Shown in pieces: positions 52,074-63,441 of a stretch of 64,000 nt of DNA. Every line of letters begins with the position of its first letter. Positions within the stretch are counted from its first letter, which is position 1. Location of the stretch: NCBI RefSeq assembly GCF_021347895.1, contig NC_067121.1:35513974-35577973 (forward strand), given 5' to 3'. The position numbers and the translations under genes are program-made. The notes below the pieces were generated by a model. The model ran no database searches. It saw only the letters and a program-made list of their open reading frames with translations, and was not told the DNA's origin. Source of the stretch: Acanthochromis polyacanthus. Taxonomy: Eukaryota > Chordata > Actinopteri > Pomacentridae.

Positions 52074-52240
52074 CTTCAAGTTCTCAAGGCTCCATTTCCA
52101 GCTGGCATCTCTGGATATGCAGCTTTTCAGCAGGAAAACAAAAAGCAGATGTTCTTGAGGGAGAAACACCCGGTCCCTGCATCAGTTTTGAGAATGAGGG
52201 AACAGCTGATCCACCTGCTTTATACAAACAACAAAAGAGT
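52074..52240 (-). promoter_or_regulatory. TATA-box promoter and first exon, module II
   Basis: The minus strand reads GTTTGTATAAAGCAGGTGG, with TATAAAG at 52224-52218. About 145 bp later comes a donor TTGAAG|GTTGGTGAG. The TATA block is identical over 19 bp to that at 57.34 kb. The exon body shares TTTTCCTGC, CCAGAGATGCC and the donor with the other copy. No long frame is conserved between the two. Confidence 0.4.
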
Positions 52241-52635
52241 GTTCTGCTGGACAAGACACTGTATATTTAAATGAATTTATTCCAATTGTAGGACATTTTG
52301 GAATCTTGAGCTTTTGATGTTATTCATCAGATTTGTGGTACCAGTCAGTTTGTCACAACTATTGATTGCAGACAAACTCCAGATAGAGGAAAGGCAGCTA
52401 TAGACATGATTTTCAGATTCCTCATGCAGTTTGACAGGAGTACATCCATCCACCTCTGTTGGTGCATCTGAAGCAGACAGGAGAAAGAAAAATTTTATTA
52501 AATATTATAAAACTCAAAACATTCCTGCTTCAAACATGTTGATTCTCACAGACCTTTAATAGACTCTGAAGGCTCCATTTCCAGTCAGCATCTCTGCAGG
52601 TTCCTGCCGCAGCAACAGCTTAGGGAATGAGGGAA

Positions 52636-53773
52636 GAACAAGGAATACCACAGGTGCTGCAGCCACAGAGAGGCGTGGCAGCTATAGTGATCATGCATGA
52701 CAGACAGGTGCAGATATAAACAGGTGCTGGACATGCAAGCAATGACAGCGCAGTATGACAGAGTTCAGTTGTCAGGTGAAGCTGCCTCGTTGCAACTGCT
52801 GAGCCACAACAAGGCAGCTTATCCACACTGCACAGTCTGAATGTAAAGATGGCCACAGCTACCCTACAGTTTCTATCAATTTGTCTGTCAGAGGCGATGG
52901 CCATCTTTAAATACAGAATGATACAGCGGACAGCTGAGGACATTTGTACAACGCGAGAACATACTGCTAAACGAATGCGACGGTCTTCACACATCTATTA
53001 CACAGGAAGTCTGGCAAACCGGCCAGTTTGGAACTACTGGAAGAGAGAATGAGAGATCAAGACTGAGCCCAAAACCACAACCAACATTTAAAGAAACTTA
53101 CCTCTTCCTATCCACAGATCCAGAGAAAAATGTCTTCTCCAGCATGGCTTCAAACTACGGATCGGCGGCCATGCTGGACGACGCATGACGGGAAATGGAC
53201 AGAGACAGGCTGAAGAAGCGGCACGGCGGCCAAGATACAAAAAACACGGCACGGCGGCCATGTTGGAATGACAGGACAGGTCGGCACGGCGGCCGAGGAG
53301 AAGCAACCCAGCAAAATAAGGATGAAAAAGCGGGACTTACCACAGGGACTGTAGCCACAGAGAGGCGTGGCTACAGTTGGATCATCTAAACGACACAACT
53401 ACAGTTGGATCAACTAAACGACGCAACTGTTCGACGCACTAAAGGCTCAACTACGGGGAGACGAACAGAAGGATGATCAACCTGGAAACAAAAAGTTAAA
53501 ACAGCTTACCCATCACATCAGGATGGAACGTTACGGTTGGTCAGAAGACCTGGAATTCTTCAGCTCCTGGTTTAATTCTCAATTGTGTACTAGTATTAAA
53601 AGGACATTTAAACAAACCTCAAGTGAGGTATTCTATGAGGTTTGGGGTACCGTTACAGTCCTATATGTGAAGGTCAACTTTGAGAGATGAAAAGAGGAAA
53701 TGAAAATAAAGGATAGACGGCACAGTGGCCACAAACAAAAACCAGCACTCACAGTCCGTAAATCAACCTGAGG
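52636..53773. repeat. Segmental duplication, copy 1 (1138 bp)
   Basis: It pairs with 54411-55548 at a constant offset of 1775 bp and very high identity. A 219-bp frame inside translates identically in both. It carries minus-strand donors CCTGTG|GTAAGT, GAAGAG|GTAAGT and GATGG|GTAAGC, a 29-bp internal tandem (GTTGGATCA...ACGAC), and YY1-like motifs. No protein family is evident. Confidence 0.92.
52846..53300. promoter_or_regulatory. Cluster of YY1-like motifs
   Basis: AAGATGGCC occurs as an inverted pair at 52846 and 52899-52907. CGGCGGCCATG follows at about 53163 and 53252, and CACGGCGGCC at 53222 and 53285. The CCATGTTGG and CCATGCTGG contexts fit the YY1 core AANATGGCNGC on the minus strand. 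The cluster is repeated in copy 2 near 54621-55075. Binding is inferred only. Confidence 0.4.
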
Positions 53774-54410
53774 AGAAAAAAAAAAAAAAAAAAAAAAAAA
53801 AAACACAAAACAATGTGGTGATTTGGTTCAAACAGGTGAAATGTTTACATTTTCACTAGGAGGAAAACTCACGATCATAAAAATAAACACGTCCCTGTGG
53901 ATGACACAAATGCAATAATCTGCTGCCCTCAGTGTAAAAACCCTGAAATGTTGCACAACTGTTGGTTTGCTGCTGCAGTAATTTGACCCAAAAAAAAAAA
54001 TCCTCAAACTGGATAAACTCAGTTCATTCAACAGTTTTAAAGGCACTTTTCATCATTTCCCTACATAAGTCAGTCTTCCATCCATTTGTCATCAGTTAGG
54101 CACTGAAATTACATCTAAATGAAATAGCCTTACATGCAGTTTGTTTCCCAAGTTGGCAATTCAACCAGTTAAAAATGGGTACCTTCCATGTTGCTTTTGA
54201 CATGTTTAGATCTAAGCTTTATTAACACAACATGGAATTCATGTTTCATTGTCGTCAGTAGATTGCAGAGCAAACCAAGTTTCCACCAACTTGTGTCTTT
54301 TGCGTAAAACGAAAATCAAATTACTCACCTGTTGAGAAAAAAAAAAGCTTGGTTGGTTCCATCGACGTGCACGTCCTCCAAACATGGAGACGAGTCCCCT
54401 CTAAAAATAA

Positions 54411-55548
54411 GAACAAGCAATACCACAGGTGCTGCAGCCACAGAGAGGCGTGGCAGCTATAGTGATCATGCATGACAGACAGGTGCAGATATAAACAGGT
54501 GCTGGACATGCAAGAGATGACAGCACAGTATGACAGAGTTCAGTTGTCAGGTGAAGCTGCCTCGTTGCAACTGCTGAGCCACAACAAGGCAGCTTATCCA
54601 CACTGCACAGTCTGAATGTAAAGATGGCCACAGCTACCCTACAGTTTCTATCAATTTGTCTGTCGGAGGCGATGGCCATCTTTAAATACAGAATGATACG
54701 GCGGACAGCTGAGGACATTTGTACAACGCGAGAATATACTGCTAAACGAATGCGACGGTCTTCACACATCTATTACACAGGAAGTCTGGCAAACCGGCCA
54801 GTTTGGAACTACTGGAAGAGAGAATGAGAGATCAAGACTGAGCCCAAAACCACAACCAACATTTAAAGAAACTTACCTCTTCCTATCCACAGATCCAGAG
54901 AAAAATGTCTTCTCCAGCATGGCTTCAAACTACGGATCGGCGGCCATGCTGGACGACGCATGACGGGAAATGGACAGAGACAGGCTGAAGAAGCGGCACG
55001 GCGGCCAAGATACAAAAAACACGGCACGGCGGCCATGTTGGAATGACAGGACAGGTCGGCACGGCGGCCGAGGAGAAGCAACCCAGCAAAATAAGGATGA
55101 AAAAGCGGGACTTACCACAGGGACTGTAGCCACAGAGAGGCGTGGCTACAGTTGGATCATCTAAACGACACAACTACAGTTGGATCAACTAAACGACGCA
55201 ACTGTTCGACGCACTAAAGGCTCAACTACGGGGAGACGAACAGAAGGATGATCAACCTGGAAACAAAAAGTTAAAACAGCTTACCCATCACATCAGGATG
55301 GAACGGTACAGTTGGTCAGAAGACCTGGAATTCTTCAGCTCCTGGTTTAATTCTCAATTGTGTACTAGTATTAAAAGGACATTTAATCAAACCTCAAGTG
55401 AGGTATTCTATGAAGTCTGGGGTACCGTTACAGTCCTATATGTGAAGGTCAACTTTGAGAGATGAAAAGAGGAAATGAAAATAAAGGATAGATGGCACAG
55501 TGGCCACAAACAAAAACCAGCACTCACAGTCTGTAGATTAACCTGAGG
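54411..55548. repeat. Segmental duplication, copy 2 (1138 bp)
   Basis: Offset 1775 bp from copy 1. Differences are scattered single bases (such as AGCAATGACAGCG versus AGAGATGACAGCA), so duplication or gene conversion was recent. A minus-strand exon candidate (54397-54337, donor CTCAACAG|GTGAGT) flanks it on the copy-1 side. Confidence 0.92.
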
Positions 55549-57033
55549 GGGGAAACAGAAAAACATAATCAGTCTTGCTTTGCAGCTGCAAAATTTTGAC
55601 TGTTAACCATTGAATTGGGAACCTTCAGTCCATTTTTAAGTTGCCACCATTTCCCAACACTGTTTTGTTTGGGACCAGTTGAACAGTATAGTGTCATCAA
55701 AATGAAATAACTCTACATGCATTTATCAGCTTTTGTTTTTCCATTTTTTAGTACAACTAGTTTGAAATCGGTTCTATACCTGGTATTGTCTGGCCTCTTA
55801 GATTAATTAATACAACATGGAATTCATGTTTCATTGTTGTCAATAGATTACAGAGCAAACAAAGCTTCAGCCAACTTTATTTTGCATTAAATTCAAGTCA
55901 AATTACAGACCCATTGAACATAAAAAAAACAAAACACAAGTGTGGTTGTTCCATTGACATGCACATCCTCCAATAAACATGTTGAGCCTCACCAACTTCA
56001 GAAACTCCCACAGCTCCTTTTTCAATGAACAACTTTTATGCAGAACAAGGCTTTTCCTCTGCTGCTGCCTTTTTGCTTCTGTACCCGTTTGATAAAGAAA
56101 GGAAAGGAGCAGTTTACTTTCATGCAGCTGGACTTTTCAAGCAGGACTAAAATACCAGTAACAGTACTTTTCTATTTGAAACATTGATAATTAAAATAAG
56201 AGCTCAGTGACACAGTACATGGTTCAACATTGAGATATTTTCTCAATTGTAAGTCATCCTGTTCACAAAGATGAGTCATTTTCAATGGTACAAAGGACAG
56301 AAATTCAACTAAAAATAAAATCTGCAGACAAACTCATTTAAACTCTGTGTTATTGAAGCAAAATCTCTTAAAGTGTCCAAACTGACAAGGGCAAAGTTGA
56401 GCAAGAAGTGTTTTTGCCTAACAATAAAGGTTTCAAAGAAAATTTTGAACTGCAAGTACCATTTAACATCAGTTTTTGGATTTCTTTGCACTTCACTTTG
56501 CATAAATAAAAGCCACTCTGAAATGTAGGCATGACCAAAAAAACAAACAAAAACAAAACACACAGCTGTGGTTTAAGCACAGTGCATAACGCTCCATTTT
56601 ACTCGCCAAGTCGCGGTCTGATTAGTTCAGCCATTTCAGATTCACGATGTTGTGATGTTTGCATCCTCAACTTGTGTTAAATTAAGGCCCAAAATGTTTT
56701 CAAATCGAGCGCTTCCTCCATTTAAATGCATTCAGTGCAATATTGAATACAGCTTGACAGCTGCACCTCCACCGTTTAAAAATAAAACAAAAGTTAATTC
56801 TAAATAGCAAACTTGCGGTTCATCATGTTAATTCAATTTAAAAAAAAAAAAAACAGGAGAAAAGTCTGCTGAAACTCGAAGCGCATTAAGGTAAACATTT
56901 TTTACACTTCGAAGTGAGCGTGGAGAAGCTAAACCACCACATCTGAGCAGGCCTTAATCGCCAGGCCTCACTCCCACCGACGCTCACACGTAGTCAACTC
57001 GAACTTTTAACAAACTTGCAGCCTTTTACTGAC

Positions 57034-57111
57034 CTGTTGTCTCATTTTTAGGCTCCTCAGACAGCGTCCAAATCCATGTTTGTTGGCCGACGCCTGTTGC
57101 TCGTCTGATGC
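57034..57111 (-). ncRNA. Candidate exon 2 of duplicated transcription module I
   Basis: The 78-bp interval has acceptor CTACTTTAG|GCATC and donor GACAACAG|GTCAGTAAAA, homologous to 51915-51991. If joined to the frame of the first exon (57377-57188) it stays open across the junction. That frame is not conserved in module II, so coding status is unclear. Confidence 0.35.
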
Positions 57112-57187
57112 CTAAAGTAGACAAACGTTGTCAATACGTTACAGAACCCCAAACATTTCTGCTGCAAACATTTTGAGTCGCACTAAC

Positions 57188-57400
57188 CTTCAAAAAAAAA
57201 GTCTGGAGAGTCCGTTTTCAGCCGGCGTCTCTGGAAATTCAGCTTTGACGCAGAAAAACAAGCAGACGCTCCTGACGTAGCGCCGTCCTGCTCTAGCATC
57301 AGTTCGGTAAATAACAGAAGAGTACCTGTTCCACCTGCTTTATACAAACCAGGACAGGTTGGCTTCCGGGTCATCAATTCGCGGCGGCTTTCCCAAAATC
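57188..57400 (-). promoter_or_regulatory. TATA-box promoter and first exon, module I
   Basis: The minus strand shows a GC-rich upstream part (GTGATTTTGGGAAAGCCGCC), then TATAAAG at 57344-57338 in the same 19-bp block as module II, and a donor TTTTTTGAAG|GTTAGTG. This looks like the outermost start of a minus-strand transcription unit with diverged internal copies near 52.0-52.6 kb. Confidence 0.45.
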
Positions 57401-57479
57401 ACGTGCGCACAGTTTTCATGTGACCGGCTCACATCCACACCCAGCCTTATTAATGAGATAATTATTTCCTTAATTTTTT

Positions 57480-59850
57480 ATAACTTTTCACACAATTTCG
57501 CATTTTGATTCTTTCTCTTTTACAGATGTATTTAATAAGTTTATATGCTGTGTTCTGTTGTAAGTTCTTAACTCTCATATTTAAACTTTTCAGCTAAGTT
57601 TGTAACTTCATTCTTATTTCTGTGGTTATAAATAAAATCAGTTAGATTTTATTGATTTTGAATATTCCAATCATAAAGAGAAATGATGACAGATTTACAT
57701 TCTAACAGTGTGTATGCAACTTCTGATGTTCTGTGAATAAAAATCTGAGACGATCAGTTTATCACACTGAATACATTTATCATGCTTTATGTCTATAATA
57801 ATAATTACTTTTTTTTTAAAAAAACTGACAGTTCACAGCATGAATCACACAACTGATCTTTTATTAAAAGAAAGCGAAGAGGAAAAAACGAACCAGAATG
57901 GTTTTATTTCAGATAAACTTCAAGCCAAACACATGATGTTCAATATTTATTCAGACATAAACTGACGTCGTTGTTTCAATCTGTTTTAAAGCGTTCATGG
58001 ATACAGATAAATATGCAGCATTTTTTAGAAATGCTACTTTTTACACACAAAATAGATTTTAATGTGAAGAATTTAATTTTTAAGCTGCCTACAAACAAAC
58101 ATGCAAATTATATATTAAGATATGTGCTACACAGTTATTTGATTTATTACAGTGTTCGACCAAAAAAAGACCTTAAACCTCACTGATAAACATAACTGTA
58201 TTTTTCAAATACATAAAAATCCACAATACAACTCTAATGGAGAGTGAATGCACTTGTCTAATGCAAACAAAAACAGCAGCTTATTCAGCTGACATGTTAT
58301 GGTTATTCACCATAACATGTCAATAATTTAAACAAAATTAATGTTTTTTTTATAACTGTTGAAATACATTTGTAAATTTCACAGAAGTCCTTTCCTAAAA
58401 GAAGCTCTAATCCTAACATTAGATAAAATTCTTGCAAATAAGGAGATTTTTTTAACACAGATTTGTGTGTTAAAAGGCAAGAAAACTCATTAATGGAAAA
58501 TTACTAGATTTTTGATCAATTATAGCTTTTTAAAAATTATTTCTACAGTATTGATGCATCCCGGCTGCTGCATCTGTATAATTTTTTTTAATCATCTCTT
58601 TATGCATGCAAACTCTTTGTTCCTGCATTTAATTTTGATGCACTAACTGATCCTCAACTTGAAAGTCATCGTTGTGGTTCCTCTTCTCCCTCTTCAGCTT
58701 CACTTTTTCCTCTATTCTTCTCTGCAGGAGTGTCAAGCGAAGATGGAGTCTGGACAACAGGGAACAATGATTCCTGACCAAGTGCAACCTTCACAAGATC
58801 ATCAGTTCTCTGTGAAAACAAGAAACACACACGGCACAGCTTCAAACTACTTCACAATGTATGGACTTCGTTTCTACTCATGGCATACTGTTCAGGAACC
58901 TTGGCATTATACTTCACTTCCCAACCAAACTTAAAAAAGAATAGGGAGAGAACTTTGCCAGCTGTGTCTTTATCGCTTGGATGTGACTGTCCCAACTGTT
59001 AGCCAAGGTCCTGATGGTGATGCAAACACAACACATCATCATCATTTGTGTGATTATTTAAAAAAAAAATACACTTACACTTCCTTTGAATTATCCCATT
59101 GATTTCCTCTATTGTGCCATTGGTCCTGGGATGTTAAGCAGGGGGTTGTTTTGATGCTGCTGAGGAAATTTTACCCTTAGTCCTTTCAATTTTTTTTGTA
59201 GTGGGGTGTTTGTTGGTATTCTGGCCTACAGTACATTTACCAGCACAGAGCGCGAGTCTGTGAAGGGAAGTCGACATTTGCAGAGTCCCTCAATTTATAG
59301 GGATAGTCATAAGGTAGGGAGAGTGCCGTATATAAATACAAGGGTGAATCGCGGTTAATTTGTGCATGGTTGCTAATCCGTAAAAGAAGGTAATATAACA
59401 AACAAACGGTAACTGAATGAAGGGGTCTGGCAGACAGATGCAAATGGCAAAGCTGCAACAACAAAAGGTTAAAGGGAGGACTGATAGATGGCAACAAATA
59501 AAAGATAAATGAAGGATAAATCTGTCCATTTTGTGAAGAAAAAAACAGAGGATAATTCTGTCTATTTTGTGAAGAAATCAACCATCACACAGATATACTG
59601 GTAGTAATTTGTGGTTGAGGTAAGTTTGCACACCAGATTCATTCCTAGTTATAAGTGGTTCAGATAAGAAAGGAAAGAGGGCATTTTTATTAAAGCATGT
59701 TCTTACTTTGCAGAAAATTACGACGGCCTTCTTTCCTTGGAGTGCATTCCTTCTAGCCCTCAGGCCTAGCATGCTTTTCGGCAACCTTTTCACAGCGCTG
59801 CTTGAAGTGTTCTTTTGTCCTCGTGGTGTAGTTCTAACCAGGAGGACTGA
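57480..59850. other. Intergenic stretch
   Basis: No gene is supported. A plus-strand acceptor-like CTTCTCTGCAG at 58729 precedes a short frame without family features. A TATATAAATAC motif lies at 59331. A 36-bp segment is tandemly duplicated at 59513-59574. Confidence 0.4.
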
Positions 59851-59851
59851 T

Positions 59852-60102
59852 TCAACAATCACTGGAGACACATTCACTGCACTCAGAGAATTTGTGTGAC
59901 TTCTGGCAATGACCGGCAGCACCTGTGTTGAATGAGGAGACTTGCCAATATTATTTTTTCATTCATTGTGAAAATCTGTTTTCATTTTGAGATGAAAGAA
60001 TTTTTTTCTTGGTAAATTTGTGACAAAAAAGATCAAACTGAGGTGGATCTCACCTGCTTTCATCCTGAGCCAGTAGTGTTGTAAGAAGATGGCATCCGCC
60101 AT
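59852..60102 (-). CDS. Possible short two-exon frame with YY1-type start (39 aa)
   Basis: I do not recognise the product. The start lies in GAAAATGGCGGATG, a perfect YY1-like initiator with the ATG inside it, as in many TATA-less promoters. Exon 1 ends at 60054 (AAAGCAG|GTGAGA). A 131-bp intron ends at CATTCAACACAG, and exon 2 carries the frame to a stop at 59852. A further donor CTGCAAA|GTAAGA lies near 59714. The peptide is MADAIFLQHYWLRMK-like, then Cys/His-rich. A longer open frame in exon 2 is out of phase with this start. Confidence 0.25.
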
Positions 60103-61007
60103 TTTCTCCATCCAACAATTGCCTCCATGTACACTGCTATGGAAACCTAAGAACACCAGGTGGCCTTCTCTGAAGAGGTGCTTCTGTTTGAGGCATATAT
60201 TATCTAAATAAATATAAAACATAACTATTCTATCCATATTCCTACTTACCCTACTTGAATATAATCCTATGTTCATCTACATATATCTGTATGCAATCCT
60301 ATTCCACTCTATCCTATTTAAACATACATGTCATGCAAAGGTTTGGTCCAAGTTCCTGTTTCTGTGATTAGATAAGCAAGTAAAAGATGGACTGATATCC
60401 AAAAGGCAGAACTCTAAGGAAGGTTGTACATTATTTTTGTACATTTTATACAGGATAAGTGCACTATTTTAGTTTTGTTTAATTGTACAGGTACAAAAGG
60501 AAACGATTTAAAATGTCCTTCACCTTCATTTTCTGTTCCACTTGTCTCCTCTCCTGTCATTGAACAGGAACTGCCAAACCTGAGCTGGAGTGTTCCATTG
60601 GTCTTTGAGGGGTCCTCAAAGGAGGAGACCATGTATGGTAGAGATGGAGGGGTGTTTTGTTTAATTTTAGCTGTTCTGTCATTAAAATAACTGCTTTAAA
60701 AAGAAGCAAATATTTTTTTTAAAAATTGAATTGAGTACATTTACAACTGATAACATGATAAATTTGAATATTGCTGTTCTTGCCAATGACTTGAATTAGA
60801 CATCTGCATTTGCCTCTTGAGTTGGTGGCACCCACCTGTTTAGGTGCTGTAATGGTACAGCCAGGTGAGAAGCCAGATGTTGTATGTTGTTACTGTGCAA
60901 AAACAAGCCTTTCTTGTCCAGTTTGCCCAGTTAAAAAGCAGAAAGCTGACAGTCACAATCAACACACACACTGTTTACCATGTCAGTGATGGAGGAGGAA
61001 ATACGAG

Positions 61008-61084
61008 GAAGAACCAGGAAGAGGAGGAACCAGGAGGAGGAGGAACCAGGAGGAGGAGGAATCAGGAGGAGGAGGAACCAGGAG
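61008..61084 (+). repeat. Purine minisatellite, 16-bp period
   Basis: Four units of AACCAGGAGGAGGAGG with one C-to-T variant, directly followed by the 20-bp repeat. Confidence 0.9.
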
Positions 61085-61202
61085 GAGCAGTAGCTAAGCT
61101 AGCTGAGCAGTAGCTAAGCTAGCTGAGCAGTAGCTAAGCTAGCTGAGCAGTAGCTAAGCTAGCTGAGCAGTAGCTAAGCTAGCTGAGCAGTAGCTAAGCT
61201 GA
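61085..61202. repeat. Perfect 20-bp tandem repeat with palindromic core
   Basis: Nearly six identical copies of AGCAGTAGCTAAGCTAGCTG. Each unit holds AGCTAAGCTAGCT, which includes the palindromes AGCTAGCT and GCTAGC. Perfect identity indicates recent expansion. Confidence 0.95.
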
Positions 61203-61675
61203 GAAGAGGAGGGAACTTCCTCAGATCTTGGAGGTGATGTAAATTTTTAAGTTTTACAAACACTTTTCAGAACTGTTCCAACAGTCAGCACTCATGGGAT
61301 CCTCCAATCAGCTGTTTCGGACCTGAAAATTAAAATGTCAACACAACCCATCAACATCATGTGAGCAACTTCACAGGTTTATCAAAATGATGATTTATTT
61401 GATTAAATGGTGGGAATTGGTCTCTTAAATTACCTTTTCAGAACGCCTGATGATCTAATCTTTGCTGTATTTGCATGAGCAGCTTTTCATGACAGTACAA
61501 TGGAATTTTAAGACTGTCCCACTAAAACAACAACAAAACACATACAAAGATGCCCCTGTTGTCACAAATACTGTACCAGTACACCACAGTTTATCCTCAT
61601 GTGTTTAGCCTCTATGTATTTAAAATGTGAATGTTTCACTTTATTGTTAACAACTGTCAAATAACATCTGTGTGG

Positions 61676-61986
61676 GGGGGTATCCCAACTGACTTAGGGT
61701 GAAGGCAGGAGACATCTGGACAGGCCATCTGTCTACCACAGGGCTACACATAGAGACAAACAGTCACACTCACATTCACACCTATGGACAATTTAGAATA
61801 AACAGTTAACCTCAGCACATTTTTGGACTGTGGGAGGAAGTCGGACTACCAGAGAAAACCCACGCATGGACAGGGAGAACATGCAAACTCCATGCAGAAA
61901 ACTCCCAGGAAGGGTTAGGGATGTGAACCGGGGATCTCCTAACTGCAAGATTTACAGTGCTAACCACTGAACACTTGTGCAGCCCT
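61676..61986 (+). mobile_element. L2-type LINE 3' end or derived SINE
   Basis: It follows the familiar vertebrate order: TATCCCAACTGACTTAGGGTG, CACTCACATTCACACCTATG, TTTGGACTGTGGGAGGAAG, GAGAACATGCAAACTCCATG, then AACCGGGGATC and AGTGCTAACCACTG. About 310 bp, moderately diverged, with no coding part. Confidence 0.75.
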
Positions 61987-62898
61987 ATCAACTAACAGGA
62001 CAGTCTTACGCTTTGTGTCTGCTAGATCAGTTTTTTCAGCATGTGAACATACCACATCTGAAAATTGCTCGCTTGGTGAGATGGCTACGTTTTCGTAAAT
62101 TCCCTCCTCACCCTGCCACTGACCAAATGAGGTCTAGGTCTTCTCAAGCAGGCCATCTTGCATTGATTTTATCTTGAGTGCCTCCAGTCATTTTACTATA
62201 TTTTTCTTTAACAGCGAGGGAGCTTGAGGGAGGATCAAATTTTCTCTTTATGATGCTAAGGGTCATCAAACAAGCCATTAAGAACGCGGCTAAATGTGCA
62301 GAACTGTGTGTTGAGTAGTGAGTAAATAACACTGCTTCAGTGTTAGTTGAGAAAACTATTATCATAATATTGATCTTCAACTCTTGAGCCTATTCTTACA
62401 TTTTATTACATTAACACAAGTTATGTATAATAATCATCACTAGAAATTTGTAACCCTTGCACTTCAGTGGATGTGGACACTGACAGGACCAGATACTCGA
62501 TATGTTAAGGAACCCTTGAGTGTTGATCACGACCACAGTGAGGTTCTTGTCCTCTCCATGTTGCAGAAACATCTTCCAAGGACTGCAGATGTTTCTATCC
62601 AAGAGCACAGAGCTCTAATTTTGATTTTCCATTGAAATGTTTCCAAATTACATGTAAGGGATCATAGAATTTAGACACCTTAGGCTCTGTCTTCTGTAGA
62701 CTCAGTATTGCGAGTTCCAATCTGTGCAAGAAGCAGACATTCCCCAACACAATATCACATACAAAAACTGTACTTCCCAACATTTTTCACTACTTCGATG
62801 AGAGAAGTAATGTAATAATTGGGATTAAAACATGGGTGGTATGCAATAGTTTGGAATTATATGGTTCCTTGCTTTGCAGGTGCACAATGACATGTTAA

Positions 62899-63116
62899 GA
62901 GTAGGGCTGGGTATCAATCTAAAAGTTTCGATACCGGTACCAATTCCGATACCTTCACTTCGATACCGGTTCCTAAACGATACTTTTTTCGATACCAGTT
63001 TTACAATATATACTCTAACAGAATGAAAATTGTATTCCACATTACTTTTCACATCTTGAGTTTAATTTTCCAGTGCAAAAGAACATTTGCAAGCAATGTA
63101 CAGTTCAGTACATACT
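62899..63116. mobile_element. Terminal part of a hAT-like transposon (candidate)
   Basis: TAGGGCTGGGTATCAAT followed by repeated CGATACCGGTACC-type motifs is a terminal pattern seen in fish hAT-like elements. With the BED-finger frame at 63.44-63.96 kb it may be the far end of one element whose middle is missing. Confidence 0.5.
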
Positions 63117-63441
63117 GAGCCACCTTCGCCCCCGGACCCTTCCTGGCCGACCCGGAGCCGGTCGCGGCACACCGCCACAGAGGAAATGCGCCCGGCGGGG
63201 GACGGCCCGCACCCGGCGAGAGGTCCCGCGAGGGGATCCTCCCGCACCGAGCGGCCGCCCCTGACCCGCCGAGTTGAATACCCCGGGTGGACTGCGCGGA
63301 CCCCACCCGTTTACCTCTTAACGGTTTCACGCCCTCTTGAACTCTCTCTTCAAAGTTCTTGTCAACTTTCCCTTCAGGTACTTGTCGACTATCGGTCTCG
63401 TGCCGGTATTTAGCCTTAGATGGAGTTTACCACCGCTTTGG
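63117..63441 (-). rRNA. 28S rRNA gene fragment (5' domain, about 325 bp)
   Basis: The minus strand reads CAAAGCGGTGGTAAACTCC, TAAATACCGGCACGAGACCG, AGGGAAAGTT, AACTTTGAAGAGAGAGTTC, GGGCGTGAAACCGTTAAGAG and AAACGGGTGGGGTCCGCG. It then runs through a GC-rich D2-type expansion to GGCGCATTTCC, CCGCGACCGGCTCC and GGCGAAGGTGGCTC. This is the start of large-subunit rRNA. Small changes (TCGACAAGTACCTGAAGGG, CTTGACAACTTT-side variants) and the truncation mark it as an inserted copy, not an rDNA array. Confidence 0.92.

Noticed and set aside
52620..54769. Paired frames of about 122-124 aa with near-identical protein in the segmental duplication
   Set aside because: Identity is explained by the DNA duplication. 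There is no family motif, and the codons are antisense to more plausible splice donors or overlap YY1-like motifs.
63117..63441. A functional rDNA unit
   Set aside because: Only about 325 bp of 28S is present, it is flanked by transposon sequence on both sides, and it carries changes in conserved positions.
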